Source: Orychophragmus violaceus (taxonomy: Eukaryota > Streptophyta > Magnoliopsida > Brassicales > Brassicaceae). Taken from it: a stretch of DNA of 64,000 nucleotides. Both the position numbers and the translations under genes were made by a program. This document shows, in pieces, positions 33,284 through 45,795 of the stretch; position 1 is the first letter of the stretch, and each line of letters begins with the position of its first letter. Under the pieces are notes generated by a model. That model was given only the letters and a program-made list of their open reading frames with translations, did not search any database and was not told where the DNA came from. Where the stretch lies: assembly GCA_030180135.1 (NCBI GenBank), contig CM058236.1, positions 1-64,000 of the forward strand, written 5' to 3'.

Positions 33284-34451
33284 CCCCTCCAGAGGATGAA
33301 TTCGAAGTTTCATAACCGAATACAATGCCTTTCCCTTTGTATAAATCCTTGGTGATAATGGGAATCGGTTCCAGGCTCAAAGCTGATTTTTGAGTGAAGG
33401 GATCTTTTGCTACATCCAAGACAGATTTGCGCACCCTGTCCTCTCTGATCTTTCGTTCAGCTCCATCAGCTACCAAAAGGTATTGACGCATACCATTCAC
33501 TACCTCCTTTGCGATCTTCAATCTCCATGTCGCAGGATTAATGCCAACTTGACCCTCCTCAAGAATACCATACAAAGGATCAGAAGGTAAGAGAATTGGA
33601 GGAGGAGCAGGTTTGGTGAATGGAAGACCAAATTTTTTTGCATCTGTCGAGACCTCTTTGCTCTTCACTATCAAAGGACAGAAACTTTGCTCATGAATTA
33701 AGCGCTGGCAGGAGTAGCATCTCTTCTGAACCTTCTCATAAAAGAAGAATATAGTCGTCGTTTCACCGCTAGGGAGGTTGATTATCTTTGATTTCTTGAG
33801 AGGCTTAGAGACGTCGAATAAGATCTTGACTCTCACAAAAGCACGGCTCTGCGCTTTACTGGGATCAAAAGCTACTTCTCGAACCAGGCCAACTAATTCT
33901 CCGAGAGCGGTGATCGCCTGAGGGGTGTAATGATTTACCGGGATGTTATTAATTTGCACCCAGATGGGAACAAATTGTAAGTAGTCTAAGGGCGGAGACT
34001 CCACCCACCTTTCGACGGCTAAGGCCCATTCATTGTATGTATGTAGACCTTTCTCCAATACTTCCACCAGATCGTATTCGTGCTTGAATATAAACTGAAA
34101 CCGCTCGTTAGTGAGAGCTACGCCCCTTACACGTTCATATTTTTGCCACTTCCTTGGCATATCCATGATATGGTCGCTCATATTTTGGCACGCAGGGTTT
34201 AGGCATCTCCCAATCAGACTTAAATTATTTTGTTCACTGGAACAGAACTCTGGTAAATCTGGCATATCAAAAGGTGTGTCATCATCTTCCAGCGACATGG
34301 CCATCAAAGCCTTGTCCATCGCCGATGACATAGTAACCGCTGTTGATAACCAACCTTCAAGACAGAAATTGCAGGGCTGCTCGATCACAGGAATAAGCTT
34401 GAACTCAACCCGGCAAGACGAACGACAAGCTTCAGGAATCAAACTCAACAA
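33284..34451 (-). pseudogene. LINE B ORF1, N-terminal part (DUF4283, zinc knuckle)
   Basis: Uninterrupted from 34451 to the Gypsy insertion. The natural start is probably the internal Met before SSAMDKALMAMSLEDDD (about 34333). It has a DUF4283 core (LSLIGRCLNPACQN; FIFKHEYDLVEVLEKGLHTYNEWAL; FVPIWVQINNIPVNHYT) and a zinc knuckle CYSCQRLIHEQSFC at about 33684-33725. It joins 23895-24299 if the Gypsy element is removed. Broken only by that insertion, so LINE B was fairly young when hit. Confidence 0.82.
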
Positions 34452-34770
34452 TCAGGCGAAACAGACACCAGCTGAAGAAACCCAGGAAAGGATTGGCCCG
34501 TCAATTCCAGAAATCTCAATCTTGATTTAAATCCGTCACTGTTGATGAACAGGAGAACTAATCTAGATTGATCCGGGTTGAGGAAAGATGGCGCAAGAGG
34601 TGGAGAAGAACAGAACACGGTCGTAGAAACTCCTTTGCTATGGAAGAAGACCGATTTAAACCCAAGATAGTCAACCTAAGAACTTCAATTTTTGATGAAC
34701 ACTCAACAAACCCTAAAAGAGTAAGGAGATTCCAGAAAATAAGGTTTTTTACGATGTAAACAGGTGCTAG

Positions 34771-35498
34771 AAACAAAATGGAAAGTGTTTTTTCTAGTCC
34801 AAAGCCTTATCCTTTAAAAAAGTGAAAACTCTTTCTAAGGAAGAGAGTCCTAAGCGATTTTTTCTGTATTTCAATCTTTTAATCTTTTACGCGAATAGTC
34901 TTTTACCCTGCAAAAAAAATTGTTTTTAAAAAAAGGAAAAATGGGTAAAGCACTCACTTTGTCGAAGACATTTAAAAAAAGAAATTAACCTATTTTTATG
35001 GATAATTAAACCTACAACTTCTAATAAAAGCTAAAACAATTCCTATGCTAACAAAAAGATCTCAATTTTTTTTTATAAAACTAATTTCTATTTCTAAATT
35101 GGATAACTTTAACATATTCAACTTACTCAACATTTGAAAATTTCGAATAACATTTCGTATGAAGAAAATTTGAATATATGTTACGAAAGGACCAACCCCT
35201 TATACTACTACCACCACATTTGGTTTTCTAATTGGGAGGTTTGATTTACGTGACCAGAAGAAACTAATACTAATACACCAATTTCGATAGTTTGCTTACG
35301 TTTAGTGTTTGATGCATTTTCATCAAGATCCATTTCGTTTTTGTTTAATGTTTGTATTTTACCAAAGTATGTTATAAAAACTTGAAAAATGGTTTATGCT
35401 ATTGCGTTTTAAACAATCGAGACCTAAATCAACACAACATGTGAACCACAAACTTACACTAGAATACAAATCGCCATCGCCAAGAAAAGCTCTACAAC
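34771..35498. other. AT-rich spacer
   Basis: No gene recognised. It includes the 3' flank of the intact NPF gene, whose stop is at 35499. Confidence 0.4.
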
Positions 35499-37963
35499 CT
35501 ACTGTCCGTCCACCCGGCGATAGATATACGATTTAGAAATGAACAAGAACGCCGAGAATCCCACGGCGCTAATAACCGCAAGTAACCAATAGAAGTAATC
35601 AAGATGGGCTCTGTTCAGATTACTGTTAAACCAGCTGTTTCCAGTGTCTCCTCCAATGGCCAAGTCGATCAGAGAGATAAGCAAGCTGCTCAATAAGCTT
35701 CCCACACCTAATGCACTTAAGTAAAGCGCGAGACCGATACTTCTCAGCTCGGTGGGGACTTGGCTGTAGAAGAACTCTTGCATTCCCACTAAAGTGAATA
35801 CGTCAGCCAATCCTAGCAACAGATACTGAGGGATTAACCACCATATCGACATTGGAACTGTTGTGTTCGGTTGGTCTACAAGCCCGTGTTCTTTTGCTGT
35901 CTCGAGCCGCTTCAATTCAACAAGAGCTGCAACAACCATAGTGACAGTAGCTAGCGCCATTCCTGTTCCAATTCTTCTGAGCGTTGTGATGCCACAAGGA
36001 TCTTTGGTTATGGACTTGGCGATTGGGACCAAAACACGGTCGTATATGGGGACAAAGATGACTATTGAAATGCCGATAAGGACCTGAAGAGAAGCCGACG
36101 GGATCTTGACGCCAGGAAGAATAGTTCTTTCCAATGTGACGCCTTGCTTTGTGAAGAAAGTCATGTATTGCGCGTAAGGTATGGCGTATGCGAGGGTTGT
36201 AGACCATACTGGGATAAGCTTGACAAGAGCTGTGGCATCTTCGACATCACAAGCGCTGCATGCATTTCCCTCTTCAGTAGATTCATTTGGGGTAAGCAAA
36301 GCTTTGTCGAGGAAGCTGTCACAAGAAAGTGAATAATCTTAATATCATATTAGACATGAGCGTTCGGGAATTTATTCGGATTCGGGTCGGTTTTTTTGGG
36401 TTTTCGGGTTTAGAGCTAAAAACCTATTTGAATATTTTTTTTAATATCGAGTCGGGTTCAGTTTTGGATTTATCGGGTCCGGGTCAGGTACCTGAATTAC
36501 CAAAGAAATGTCAGAAAACTCTAAAAAATTACTTGAAAATATTCAAAAATATTTGAATTATATGGAAATTCCATAAAAATCTACTCAAATTACCTAAATG
36601 TATTCAAAAGTACTCAAAAATATATGTACTATCCAAAATAAAAAAAAATTATTTAAACTACCAAAAAATACTCGAAAATATAAGAACTAACCGAAATTAA
36701 ATAAAACTTCGAGTTACTTCGGATACTCGTTCAGATTCGGTTTGGGTTCGGTTATTACCTGATAACCGAAATAACTTGACTCAAATCCCGTTCAGATATT
36801 TTTGTAAAAAAGGTTCGGATTGGGATCAAATTTTTCGGATCAGGTTCGGTTTCAGGTTTCGGGTAAAATGCTCGGGTCTTGATTGGATTCAATATGGCTT
36901 TTTTATCGTATTATTGCTATATGTGAAACATACCTCGGCTTCTCTGGAGATTCTTGAGATGGATTTGCCTCCAGCTCAGTCTGCGAGGATCTAACCCTTC
37001 GGTTCCTGTAAGCTACAAAGAAGACTCTACCTATCCTACTAAAAGGGTTGATATCTTTTCCCTGTCTTGTTTTAGTGTACCTGTAACTCCTCCTCCCTAA
37101 CACGAATAGAACAAGAGAGATCACCATGAACACACACGGTATCCCAAACCCGACTGCCCAGCTGACGGCTTCCTGAATGTACACAACAACTATAAGAGCC
37201 AAGCAGATCCCTGCTGACAGACTAAGGTACCACCAGTTGAAGAAAGAGCTTCTGTCACGATTCTCTCGCGGGTCTTTCTCATCAAACTGGTCTGCCCCAA
37301 AAGCCTGAACACAAGGCTTGTGCCCACTTTGTCCGATGGCCACCAGATACAGAGAGAAGAAGAAGAGTGCATTGAGCAAGGAAGAAGGTGAAGAAGAGTT
37401 TACTTCAGTAGTAATAGGAAGAAGAAGTGCAGACAAAGTCAAAAGTGCCATCCCCTGACATCAAATCCACACTAGTTCAAGTCAACTATTGAAATAACTT
37501 GTCCTGATCTCAAATTGGGATCGAGTATCAAAAGAGAAGAGAAAAAAGAAGACCAACCAGTACGTAGATAAGAGAAGCGATAATAATTGTTCGGTACCGA
37601 CCGAGAAATGCGTCGGCGACGAAAGCTCCCACAACAGGAAGAAGAGAGGCGATTCCAAACCACGCATTGACGTTAGCGGCGGCGACGGCAGTAGATTGAC
37701 CAAGTGGTCCAGTCAAGTAGCTTATCAGGTTTGATGCGATCCCATAGTAAGCGAACCTCTCTGCAACCTCCACACCTGCAAATATAATAAGAATTTCAGA
37801 ACAAGAAACAGAGCAGCTTGCGATCTCATTATGTTCCCTTACCGATTATGAACCAGGCGGCTCTCCATCTTCCGGTTTTGGATCTTCCGGCGGCGAGTCC
37901 GTCGTGGTCAACGGCGTCGATTACATATTCTTCTAGAAGAAGAGTTTCGGCGGTAGACGTCAT
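35499..37963 (-). CDS. NPF (NRT1/PTR family) transporter, intact, 558 aa
   Basis: Four exons: 37843-37963, 37558-37775, 36934-37454 and 35499-36315. All junctions are GT-AG and the total is 1,677 nt without interruption. The protein is a proton-coupled major-facilitator with twelve expected helices. The ExxER motif (GVEVAERFAYYGIASNL) is in helix 1, GHKPCVQAFGADQFDE follows helix 4, and there is a long charged central loop and a last helix ending SKSYIYRR. The exon pattern matches copies A and C, but the protein is clearly more distant from them than they are from each other. NPF5-type by similarity. Relatives transport nitrate at the vacuolar membrane, and the substrate here is not determinable. 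Intron 3 carries a transposon remnant (36353-36878). It is the only NPF copy here that could work. Confidence 0.92.
36353..36878. mobile_element. Non-autonomous DNA element in NPF intron 3
   Basis: The left end gacatgagcgtt and the right end read in reverse, gacccgagcatt, form imperfect inverted termini. Both are followed by many ttcgggt/ccgaacc words, a style common in Brassicaceae hAT-like MITEs. The interior is A/T-rich. No target duplication was identified. Confidence 0.5.
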
Positions 37964-38480
37964 TTCTCTAATTGAGCGAGACGACAAATTGACCAGTTGG
38001 AGGAGAAAATCACAAACGAGAAATTGATCAACAGCAGATTTTTTTTTGGGTGCATCTGTAAATCTCTGTTGGTTACAGAGACATTTATCACGTATCTCTG
38101 TTGATTACGTTTCTTTGTTGAAACGAGAAATTGATTACGTATCTCTATTGACCCTGAAATATGGATCATCATTCATCAGTTGATCCACGAGCTATTGCAT
38201 TATATTACCAGCACGCGATGCACGCCTTGTGTAGTTAATTCATTAATTTACAATTGAATTTAATTATGTTTTTTTTTTGCATCAATTTAATTGTTTTTAT
38301 TTTGACGAAATTTGCATTAGAGAAATTGAGCTCTATGACTATCAATGAGACCAAAATTAGGGAAATAAAAAGTGTTTTTGTGGGTGTGTAAAAATGACCA
38401 TTTAGTACACCATATTTACTTTTTGTTATGCCAATGTCTCTCTCTTCCTTTTGTTTTTTTTCTATTTTTAATTCTATCAC
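37964..38480. other. Upstream region of the intact NPF gene
   Basis: Contains short near-repeats of cgtatctctNttga / gattacg at 38090-38150, a T-rich stretch and no gene. Promoter elements were not resolved. Confidence 0.35.
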
Positions 38481-38482
38481 AA

Positions 38483-38944
38483 TTTAGACTATTTTACAGA
38501 ATAGTTAACTAAATAATAAAAATAATATGTCCCCATATGATGTAATTTATCTTATATAAATAGTTAACTATGTATGTTATAAACTATTTTGGGGCTTCGG
38601 GTTCAATTTTTCGTTACTGAATTTGTATAAACTATTTTACAAATAGTTAACTACTTGTAGTTGACTATTTTACAAATAGTTAACTAATCCGGTTACTGAA
38701 TTTAAATAAACTACTTATAGTTGACTATAAAGTTTAGACTATTTTACAGAATAGTTAACTATTTATAGTTGATTTTCTTCTCCGGTTACTGAATTTGTAT
38801 AAACTATTTTACAAATAGTTAACTACTTATAGTTGAATATAAAGTTTAGACTATTTTACAGAATAGTTAACTAAATAATAAAAATAATATGTCCCCATAT
38901 GATGTAATTTATCTTAGGTAAATAATTAACTATGTATGTTATAA
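38483..38944. repeat. Direct and palindromic repeats around 'atagttaactat'
   Basis: A block of about 100 bp (gactattttacagaatag...atgtccccatatgatg...) at 38483-38583 recurs at 38845-38944 with few changes. Between them, actattttacaaatagttaac and its relatives recur at least four times. Many of these are self-complementary. Confidence 0.75.
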
Positions 38945-39483
38945 AAAGTAGTTGACTATCTTTTCAAAGTATTCAATATAAATTATAAAATAGTTGAAAA
39001 ATAGTTGGTTATGTATATCCAGTATAAAGTAGACAACTATTCTGGTCGAAACAGACAAAAGTACATGTCACTTTCTATCGTACTTTATATTAAATTTTTT
39101 TTTTTTTTGTAGGTCTGAAAAGTGCTTTTTGCAGGTCTGAAAAGTTGTATCCATGGAAAAAGCAAGGCTAAAATTGTCCAACATTGTGTGTCATTTTAGT
39201 TGTGTTGTGCCATAAACCTAATTTCAAGTGAAAACTTTTCATAGACCTAATTTTTGTTCCAAAACATAATATTGATGCACGTATAATAAGAAGTTCACGA
39301 CAAATAGTTAACTATTTATAATTTAACGTAGTCATCCTTTATAATTTAACTTACTACAATGTTTTTAAACTTACTACAATGTCATCTCTAATTTTATAAA
39401 TTAGATAGTTAAATTATAAATAGTTAACTATTTGTCATCCTTACTACAATGTCATCTCTAATGTTTTTAAACTTACTACAATG

Positions 39484-40168
39484 CCTTGTTCGGAATTGCG
39501 CTAGGCGCTGTACGCGCGGTCGACCAGGGCCTAGCGATTATCGGAAACTCGGGGATTAAGCGGGGCGTAATCGGAACCTAGTTTTTATGTATTTTTACGG
39601 ATTCATTTAATATATATATTACTTTTGTAGAATGATAACGAATATAGTTGCTAGTCTAGTGGTTCACGAGGTAGTATATTGATTTCTTGGGTACCTGTTC
39701 GACCCATCTCCATCGCCATTTTGTTATTTTCCCAGTATATATATATAAGAGTATATGTAAAGACGGGGAAAATAATATGTACGATACAATAAAAAAAGTC
39801 AGCAACTGGGACCCTGCATAATATCACTATAATTTTTAAAATAAACATGTTCAACATCCCACATCGGTAATACACTACAGAGGATACCAAAAACTAAGTC
39901 TATAAATAAAGGTTTTCTTCCTCTTGGACTAACAGGCTTCAACTAGCCGTGGCCCATCAATTTTGTTGGGCTTGAAAAATAGTTAAATATAAAATAAATA
40001 GGTTAATTAATCTGATTTATGGCGATTAATTACATTAGGCGGACGATTAATTAGGTTTAATCGTCTACCGCGTAAGTACACCGAATTGGTCAAAGTCGCG
40101 GCGGTTGACCTCCGTTCCGCGATTTTGCGGCCGCAAACGCGGTGATTCGGCCGCGTTTTTGAACAGAG
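39484..40168. mobile_element. hAT-type non-autonomous element, 685 bp
   Basis: Exact 8-bp flanking duplications ctacaatg (39476-39483 and 40169-40176). Imperfect inverted ends are ccttgttcggaattgcg at the left and ctctgttcaaaaacgcg reading in from the right, each followed by GC-rich subterminal sequence. Duplication length and the GTTC...GCG ends fit hAT. It has no transposase. The interior holds a snRNA-type promoter pair (39856-39908). Confidence 0.75.
39856..39908 (+). promoter_or_regulatory. U-snRNA-like USE plus TATA
   Basis: atcccacatcg (39856-39866) matches the plant upstream sequence element RTCCCACATCG. TATAAATA at 39901-39908 lies 34 bp further. About 34 bp is the spacing of Pol II-type snRNA promoters, whereas Pol III types use about 24. 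No known U RNA follows. The 39930-39980 region has a short hairpin (gccca...tgggc). Confidence 0.5.
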
Positions 40169-40176
40169 CTACAATG

Positions 40177-41173
40177 TCATCCTTTATATAATATGAAAGT
40201 AACGTAGGCACGACAAATAAAGTTTATAAATTAATAATTAATAAATTAATAAGTTTGACTAATATAAAATTTAATAAAATTCGATAAAATAATAAAACAA
40301 TATTTTTCTGCATACTCCTATACAAATATATGATACTAATAATATTATAAATTATTTTTTTTATATAAATAAATATATCTATAAATAGAAAATTTAGTGA
40401 AATATAATGTTAGTGATGTTTGTTTTGTCTTAAAAACTAAATCTCAGAAGAGCTGATCTTTGATTTATGAATACTTCTAAACAGGATAATTCCTTTTTTA
40501 CGTGTAAATGTTTTTAAACTTACTACAATGTCATCTCTAATTTTATATTCAACATTAAGGACTTTAAACTTTTGATCATATATCATTTTCAGCTAGATAA
40601 AACAAATCGGTTTTTGACATATATTCTATTCTGATGGTCGAAATTATCAATCATAACTTTAAATTCATATAGTAGTGGATTCATCTAACATTTTTCTTTA
40701 GATTAAAAGATTATGGATTTATCTCTTTTTAAATTAATAAATTATTAATTTATTGATATATTAAAATATTTATAAATTAATAAAATATTTTAGTTCCCGA
40801 TATTGTTAATTTATAGAGATTTTACCGTATAAGGATTAATTTAACCAAGTTGGCGAATACATAGAACCACAAATAAATAAAAAGCATATTAGAAGGACCA
40901 TATGTTGTCCTCAAATATGAATTTGGTACATTAAAACCACGATTTAGTATAAAAGAAATTTGCAATTTGATAGAGTGCCATATTGCATGCTTTAGTTTTT
41001 TGGACTGGAGGGATGTAAACCTTGGTGCAAAATCTCATGGTCCAAAAACAATAATAATAACTCATGGTAGTCTTGGAAAGATTCCTTTTGGGATGAGAAG
41101 ACCATAATTCGAGTTTTACTTCTGCAAATTTTATTAGTACGACTAATAGTGGTAGGGCTGAGCGTTTGAAACT
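40177..41173. other. AT-rich spacer
   Basis: No gene recognised. aaacttactacaatgtcatctctaatttta at about 40513-40543 repeats sequence at 39369-39399, on the other side of the hAT element. Confidence 0.4.
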
Positions 41174-41186
41174 AAACCTGAAATCC

Positions 41187-42026
41187 ATTAATCATTTCCC
41201 ATTCTCTCTCTTCTTCTCTCTCTGATATCTCTCTAGCGCCGCTTCGAAACTCTTGTTGCTTCCGACCACCGGTTCGCCGGTGGTCGGGTTACTTTTGATT
41301 TTGAGTTGTGTATATTTCTCCCGATTGATTATCGGGTGTTTTTTGTTGTTCAAATCTTCCGATTATATGTTGGAGTTTTCTTTTCTTCGTGTCCCGATGC
41401 TTTTGGTTTCTTTCGAAAACTCGGTTTTCTTCCATCTTAGCCTCTTGCTAAGTATGGAGTTGTCGTGTTTTCCTTCTTCAGTGGGCTGAATTCATTATTC
41501 TGGTATGCAACTAAAGAAATTGTTTGTTGTCATGGCTCGATTCTAGGTACAGGATGAAGTAATTTCTTCGTCGCTTTGCCGGACTCATTTTCACGGCGGA
41601 TCGAGATTGATCCAAGATGAAGCTTTCACCTGCGATTTGGGATTGAGACGATTTTGGGCTTCAACTTCATGACAACATGATGTTTTCTTCTAGCTCTGCG
41701 CCGGCGATGGCTGTTGAAGGATGTTCGTGGTGGTTGATCGGAAATCCGGCGGTGGTGCTGCTTCAGTTCGTGGATCTGTTCGGCGTCAACGTGTCGACAT
41801 CTCCCTCCCTCACGTGTTGCCTCTTCGACAGGTGTCACGCACGTGGCCTTTATTTAAGGTGTCACGCACGTGGCCTTTATTTAGACTCTCGATCAATACA
41901 TTGGATCCTAGAGTTGGGCTTAATTCTATCAAAGTGTAAATTGGGTTGGAGCTAGGGTTTCTGTAAAACCTCATGTAGCTCGATGGGCTTTAATAAAATT
42001 ATCAGTGTTGACAAAAACAAAAACAA
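41187..42026 (+). mobile_element. Non-autonomous retroposon, about 840 bp
   Basis: Flanked by 13-bp repeats aaacctgaaatcc (41174-41186 and 42027-42039). It begins with a CT-rich leader and ends tttaataaaattatcagtgttg followed by (acaaaa)n. The body is GC-rich like the retroposon at 8760-10094 and has no recognisable protein. It contains a 27-bp tandem duplication (aggtgtcacgcacgtggcc...) at about 41830-41883. Confidence 0.65.
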
Positions 42027-42039
42027 AAACCTGAAATCC

Positions 42040-43400
42040 GACCTGAATTCGATTCGAAAAAATCTGATCTCGATCCGATTTGATTCTATAAAAATATCTG
42101 AATGGAGTTTAATATCTAGGTGATTACCCGAATGGCCGGGTTGACCGGGTCGGGTTGACAAGGTTGGATTGACCGGTTCGGTCTGGTTTTCAATTCTAAT
42201 TTCAATTCCCGGTTTAGTTTGGTTTATGATTGGTTTAGGGAATTGGACTGGTTATGGAATTGGGTCTGGTTTAATGGGTTTGGGTCTGGGCCTGGGTTGA
42301 CTGGGCTAACCCGATTAACTTTGACTTGGACCGTTGACTTTTAGTCAACAATTTCAATTGATCATAACTAGACCGTCCTTAGTCCGATTCGAGCGAAACG
42401 AAAGCCTAACTCGCATGTTTTTCGTCCTCTTTCCAATTATGCAGTCCGTTCGGGCGTCAAGAACTTTCAATTTATGCTTTTGCCCTTCTTTGGCCAAAGT
42501 TAGGCGGTTTGTCCTGATTTGATTCATGCATATTGTTGTGCTTCGTGATGTCTAGGTTAGGATTGAATCGGCTTCGTTGATTGTTGCGTGATAAATATCG
42601 ATGGTGAAGTCTAGTATTGTTAGGGCTATATGAAGTATATGAAACAATAACCTAAATCTAATTCTATATGTATATCTATATCTCTAAACTACCTTGACTT
42701 GTGAATTGAGAATGAAGTTAGGTTGTTAGATGCTGTTGAGTGTTCTGTGACTTGAGATAACCGAACTGATATTGTGTGCTGATTTAGATGATGCGTGATA
42801 ACCTAGATGGCATGTTAAAACGGATTAGGATGCGAACCAGAAACTTATGTGGTGATGAATGGCATGTGTGAGTTAGCTGTTGTGTTAGGCGCCTGTGATG
42901 GACTTCTGTGTAGGGGCACGTGTCTGAGACCGAAGAGGAAAAGGCATGTGCTCTGAAAGTCGTCGGGGGAGGTGTGACGCGCCTTCCCAACGGAGTGATG
43001 TGAGTTGTGGCCTGCGCGCCGGTGGAGTGATGATGTTCGGGTGGAAATCCGGTACGAGCTATATGTCTCTATGGACCTGGTGGCTTGAACTAGTGTCGTG
43101 GCTGAGTCGGGTACGAGCTATATGCTGTTATGGGCCCGGGGTTACAATACTTCCATTGTTTGTTGTGTGCTATATTATTGTATTATATAAGTATTATATA
43201 ATATTCCTTGTAGCCGTTTAATTCTCGACTAGGCGTTAAGTCGTGCAAGGATTGTATGGTTTGGGTTGATCTAAATCGTTCTCACGGAGTAATTCCCCAA
43301 TTACTCACCCCTCTTTCTTTCCCCTTTCCTTCCTTTCAAGACTTGTAGCAAAAGTATATTACTGGTTGAATTGGTGGTTTTGAACAGAAGAAAGTGTGTG
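42040..43400 (+). repeat. Probable old LTR/retrotransposon remnant
   Basis: Starts with decayed ccgaNttcgatt/gggttgacc words, then a long non-coding stretch with gtacgagctatatg twice (about 43049 and 43110). It ends with ttactcacccctctttctttcccctttcc, a style seen at the 3' part of plant Gypsy LTRs. No TG...CA ends or duplication were established. Confidence 0.3.
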
Positions 43401-43408
43401 CAGGACTC

Positions 43409-43900
43409 CTAGGACCATTGGGAGGATATGTTGGCTAACCTTCGGGCGTAGACGCTTGTCCTAATATCGCCGTTCCGGTTCGCCCGGAGCGAGTGTTTCA
43501 CAGTTAGTCCATTTGCACAGCTCTTCAGCTTGTCGGGTCTCGACGTCTTTAACATTGTAACCATTGGATGCAAAACCGAAAGCGATCCATCTACCATTGT
43601 TGAAGGATTAAAGAACACATTGATTAACCATCCAGGCTTCTCTAGCATACTGGTCGGTAATTAACTTACACACACACACAGACATGATATTATAGTTAAG
43701 GTTATAAAATCTTTGGTCGATAGCTATTTCCGGATCTCAGGGGTTTATGTAAAGGAGTAAGCAATTGATTTAGGATGCAAGCCTCTTAGCTTCACGATGA
43801 ATGATGGGCAGAAGAGCTTCGTGAGCTTCGTCAGTCATCGGTGATCGAAATCGCAATGAAAGCACCGTTGATGACGTCACTGGACTGGGTCTAAATTTGC
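43409..43900 (-). other. Unidentified minus-strand coding-like fragments
   Basis: An 79-codon frame (43409-43648) and an alternative frame through the same DNA (FGFASNGYNVKDVETRQAEEL) both look plausible. A short piece near 43770-43850 reads MTDEAHEALLPIIHREAKRL. I do not recognise the family. A decayed gene between the LTR remnant and the LEA gene is the likeliest reading. Confidence 0.25.
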
Positions 43901-44152
43901 CACGTTTACTTTTTGTATTTGCCTACACGTGTTATCGACGGGTTTGGCAAACAGTTGATTGTGTTTTGGACTATTACTGGACTTGTAATTTGTTCCTTTG
44001 TACCAGTATACCACGGTTGCCCAGTGAGCTCAAAAGAAATGTTTGCCGACAAATAAAAAAACAACCGTCTAACCCAAAAGGCATGACTTACATATCTACA
44101 TATGAAACCTATATACAAAACAAGTTGGATTTGAGAGAAAGAAAGACATGCA

Positions 44153-45684
44153 TCAACAAGCAGCGCCGAGTCTCTGGCCGAGATAAACAAAGTGCCAGGT
44201 TAGAGACATGAGCGTCAGTATATTTAACCAAGAGGAGTATGTGTTGAGCTTGCTCAGCCTCTCGCTTAGCTTTTCCAGTTTCCGCATCACCTCTAGCTCA
44301 CTCCTCTCTCCTCCTCCTCCTCTTCCTTCTTCCTTTTCTGCTTTCATGCGCTCAAACATCGCCTATCCACAACAATACATAACCTAACATTAAAATCTCC
44401 CAACATATATCAACCAATAAGATTCATTCGTATCACCGCAAGATTAGTTATACATCATAAAAATTGGAGTTTGTGCATATAAAACTATTCATGACCAAAA
44501 CAACATAATGATCACTAGACTAACATTTTACATGATCTTCGGAACTCTAATTGGACTAGAACCAAAGATAAAGACGGGCTAGGTAAGTGTAAATATACCT
44601 TGGTGGCACGTGGCTCTACAAATGACATGTTCGCCTCAATCATAAAGAACGAGAACAAAAGGTTCACGCCTTGACACATCTCAGTGGCGTCAGTGAGTAG
44701 TTTCCACGGTCGGCTAAGCACGTGACCAAGAAAACCCACCAAGATTCCGATAGAAGTCGCTTTAAAGTAAATAGGATACAGCTTGCTCTGCACCACCCTA
44801 AACTGTTGCCTCCCCATCACTGAGGCCAACACGTAGCTAGACACAAACGTCACCCACACGCAAGTCCCAAACACAGCCGCAATCGCAGTCAGCCCCACCA
44901 TGCTCGCTACCTTCGTCGGACTCAGCGCCTTCGCCGTGGCTGACCCGATTTCACGCGCTGCCGTCTTAACTTTCTCCCACACCTTCTGGGACTTGTGAGC
45001 CTTTTCTCTCACTTTATCTTTCGCCTTCTCATTCGATTCATGGGCTCTATGGGCTGCACTCTCCTTCACATCATGTGCCTTTTCTTCCACCTCCTCCTTG
45101 GCATATTCGGCTTTATCAGCAACCGTTTCTTCCACGTCACGTGCCCCACGGGCAACCGTCTCCTTCATATCGTAAGCCTTCCTCGCCGTAGGGTCTCCGG
45201 CATCGGAGATCTTCTCTCTCACATCATCGACGGTATCAGCTGTTCGATCTTTATCCCGGCCGACCACACTCGCGATCTTCTGCCTGCACTTACCGAATGC
45301 GTCGCATATGACTTCCCCCACCTTCGCATGGTGATCACGCGCCTCCGCTGTCACAACCGGCTGCGAGATCCCTTGACCAACTTTAGGAAAATACCACGCC
45401 GTTTCTTTTGCTTTCTCTTTCGCATTTCTGAACAAAGATGTTTCCTTCTCTTCTTCTTCATGTTTTTGTTCTCCTTGATCTGCCGATGGCTGCGAGATCG
45501 AGACTCTGGTATTGGTTTTCCCGTCGCGATCGTACTCAACCACCACAACGCCGTGGCCTTCTTTGAGGATGACGTCTCCTTCCGACGCCACCGTGTGGTG
45601 GGTGGCCATGGCTGGGCTTGGAGACCATACCTCCGCCGCAAGTAAAGTGCTGAAGACAAGACATAAAGCCAATAGATTCGTCAT
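44153..45684 (-). CDS. LEA-repeat protein with C-terminal DUF4149 domain
   Basis: Two exons (44599-45684 and 44153-44362, GT-AG) encode 431 aa. Residues 1-27 look like a signal peptide (MTNLLALCLVFSTLLAAEVW). Residues about 90-245 are a charged, Ala/Lys/Glu-rich amphipathic region with LEA_4-type repeats (KAYDMKETVARGARDVEETV; DKAEYAKEEVEEKAHDVKES). Residues about 255-431 have hydrophobic segments and GRQQFRVVQSKLYPIYFKA, typical of DUF4149/TMEM205-like proteins, ending in a membrane helix. The layout matches Arabidopsis At1g22600/At1g72100. It is likely an endomembrane protein made under desiccation or in seed, and its molecular role is unknown. Two ABRE sites upstream support ABA control. 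Confidence 0.88.
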
Positions 45685-45795
45685 TTGTACTTATCGGTTG
45701 TTAACTTCTCTCCCCATCATCAAATCTTAACTACCACTAAGGATATAATAAACACTGCGAGGATCTGAAACCGCAACAAACATTAGCCTCTGATT

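Larger units (their letters stand above)
19573..34770 (-). mobile_element. LINE B (Ta11-type), split by a Gypsy element
   Basis: A minus-strand LINE whose ORF1 starts near 34330-34451 and whose ORF2 ends at 19791. A Gypsy element (24305-33278) sits inside ORF1. Without it the LINE would be about 6.2 kb. The 5' leader covers roughly 34452-34770 and the 3' part 19573-19790. Neither terminus is sharply defined and no target duplication was identified. Confidence 0.8.

Noticed and set aside
38460..39480. Palindromic repeats as a CRISPR array
   Set aside because: Units are irregular, spacers are not unique, and the genome is a plant.
44995..45645. 216-codon plus-strand frame opposite the LEA gene
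   Set aside because: It is the antisense shadow of the biased LEA coding sequence, with no domain or splice signals of its own.
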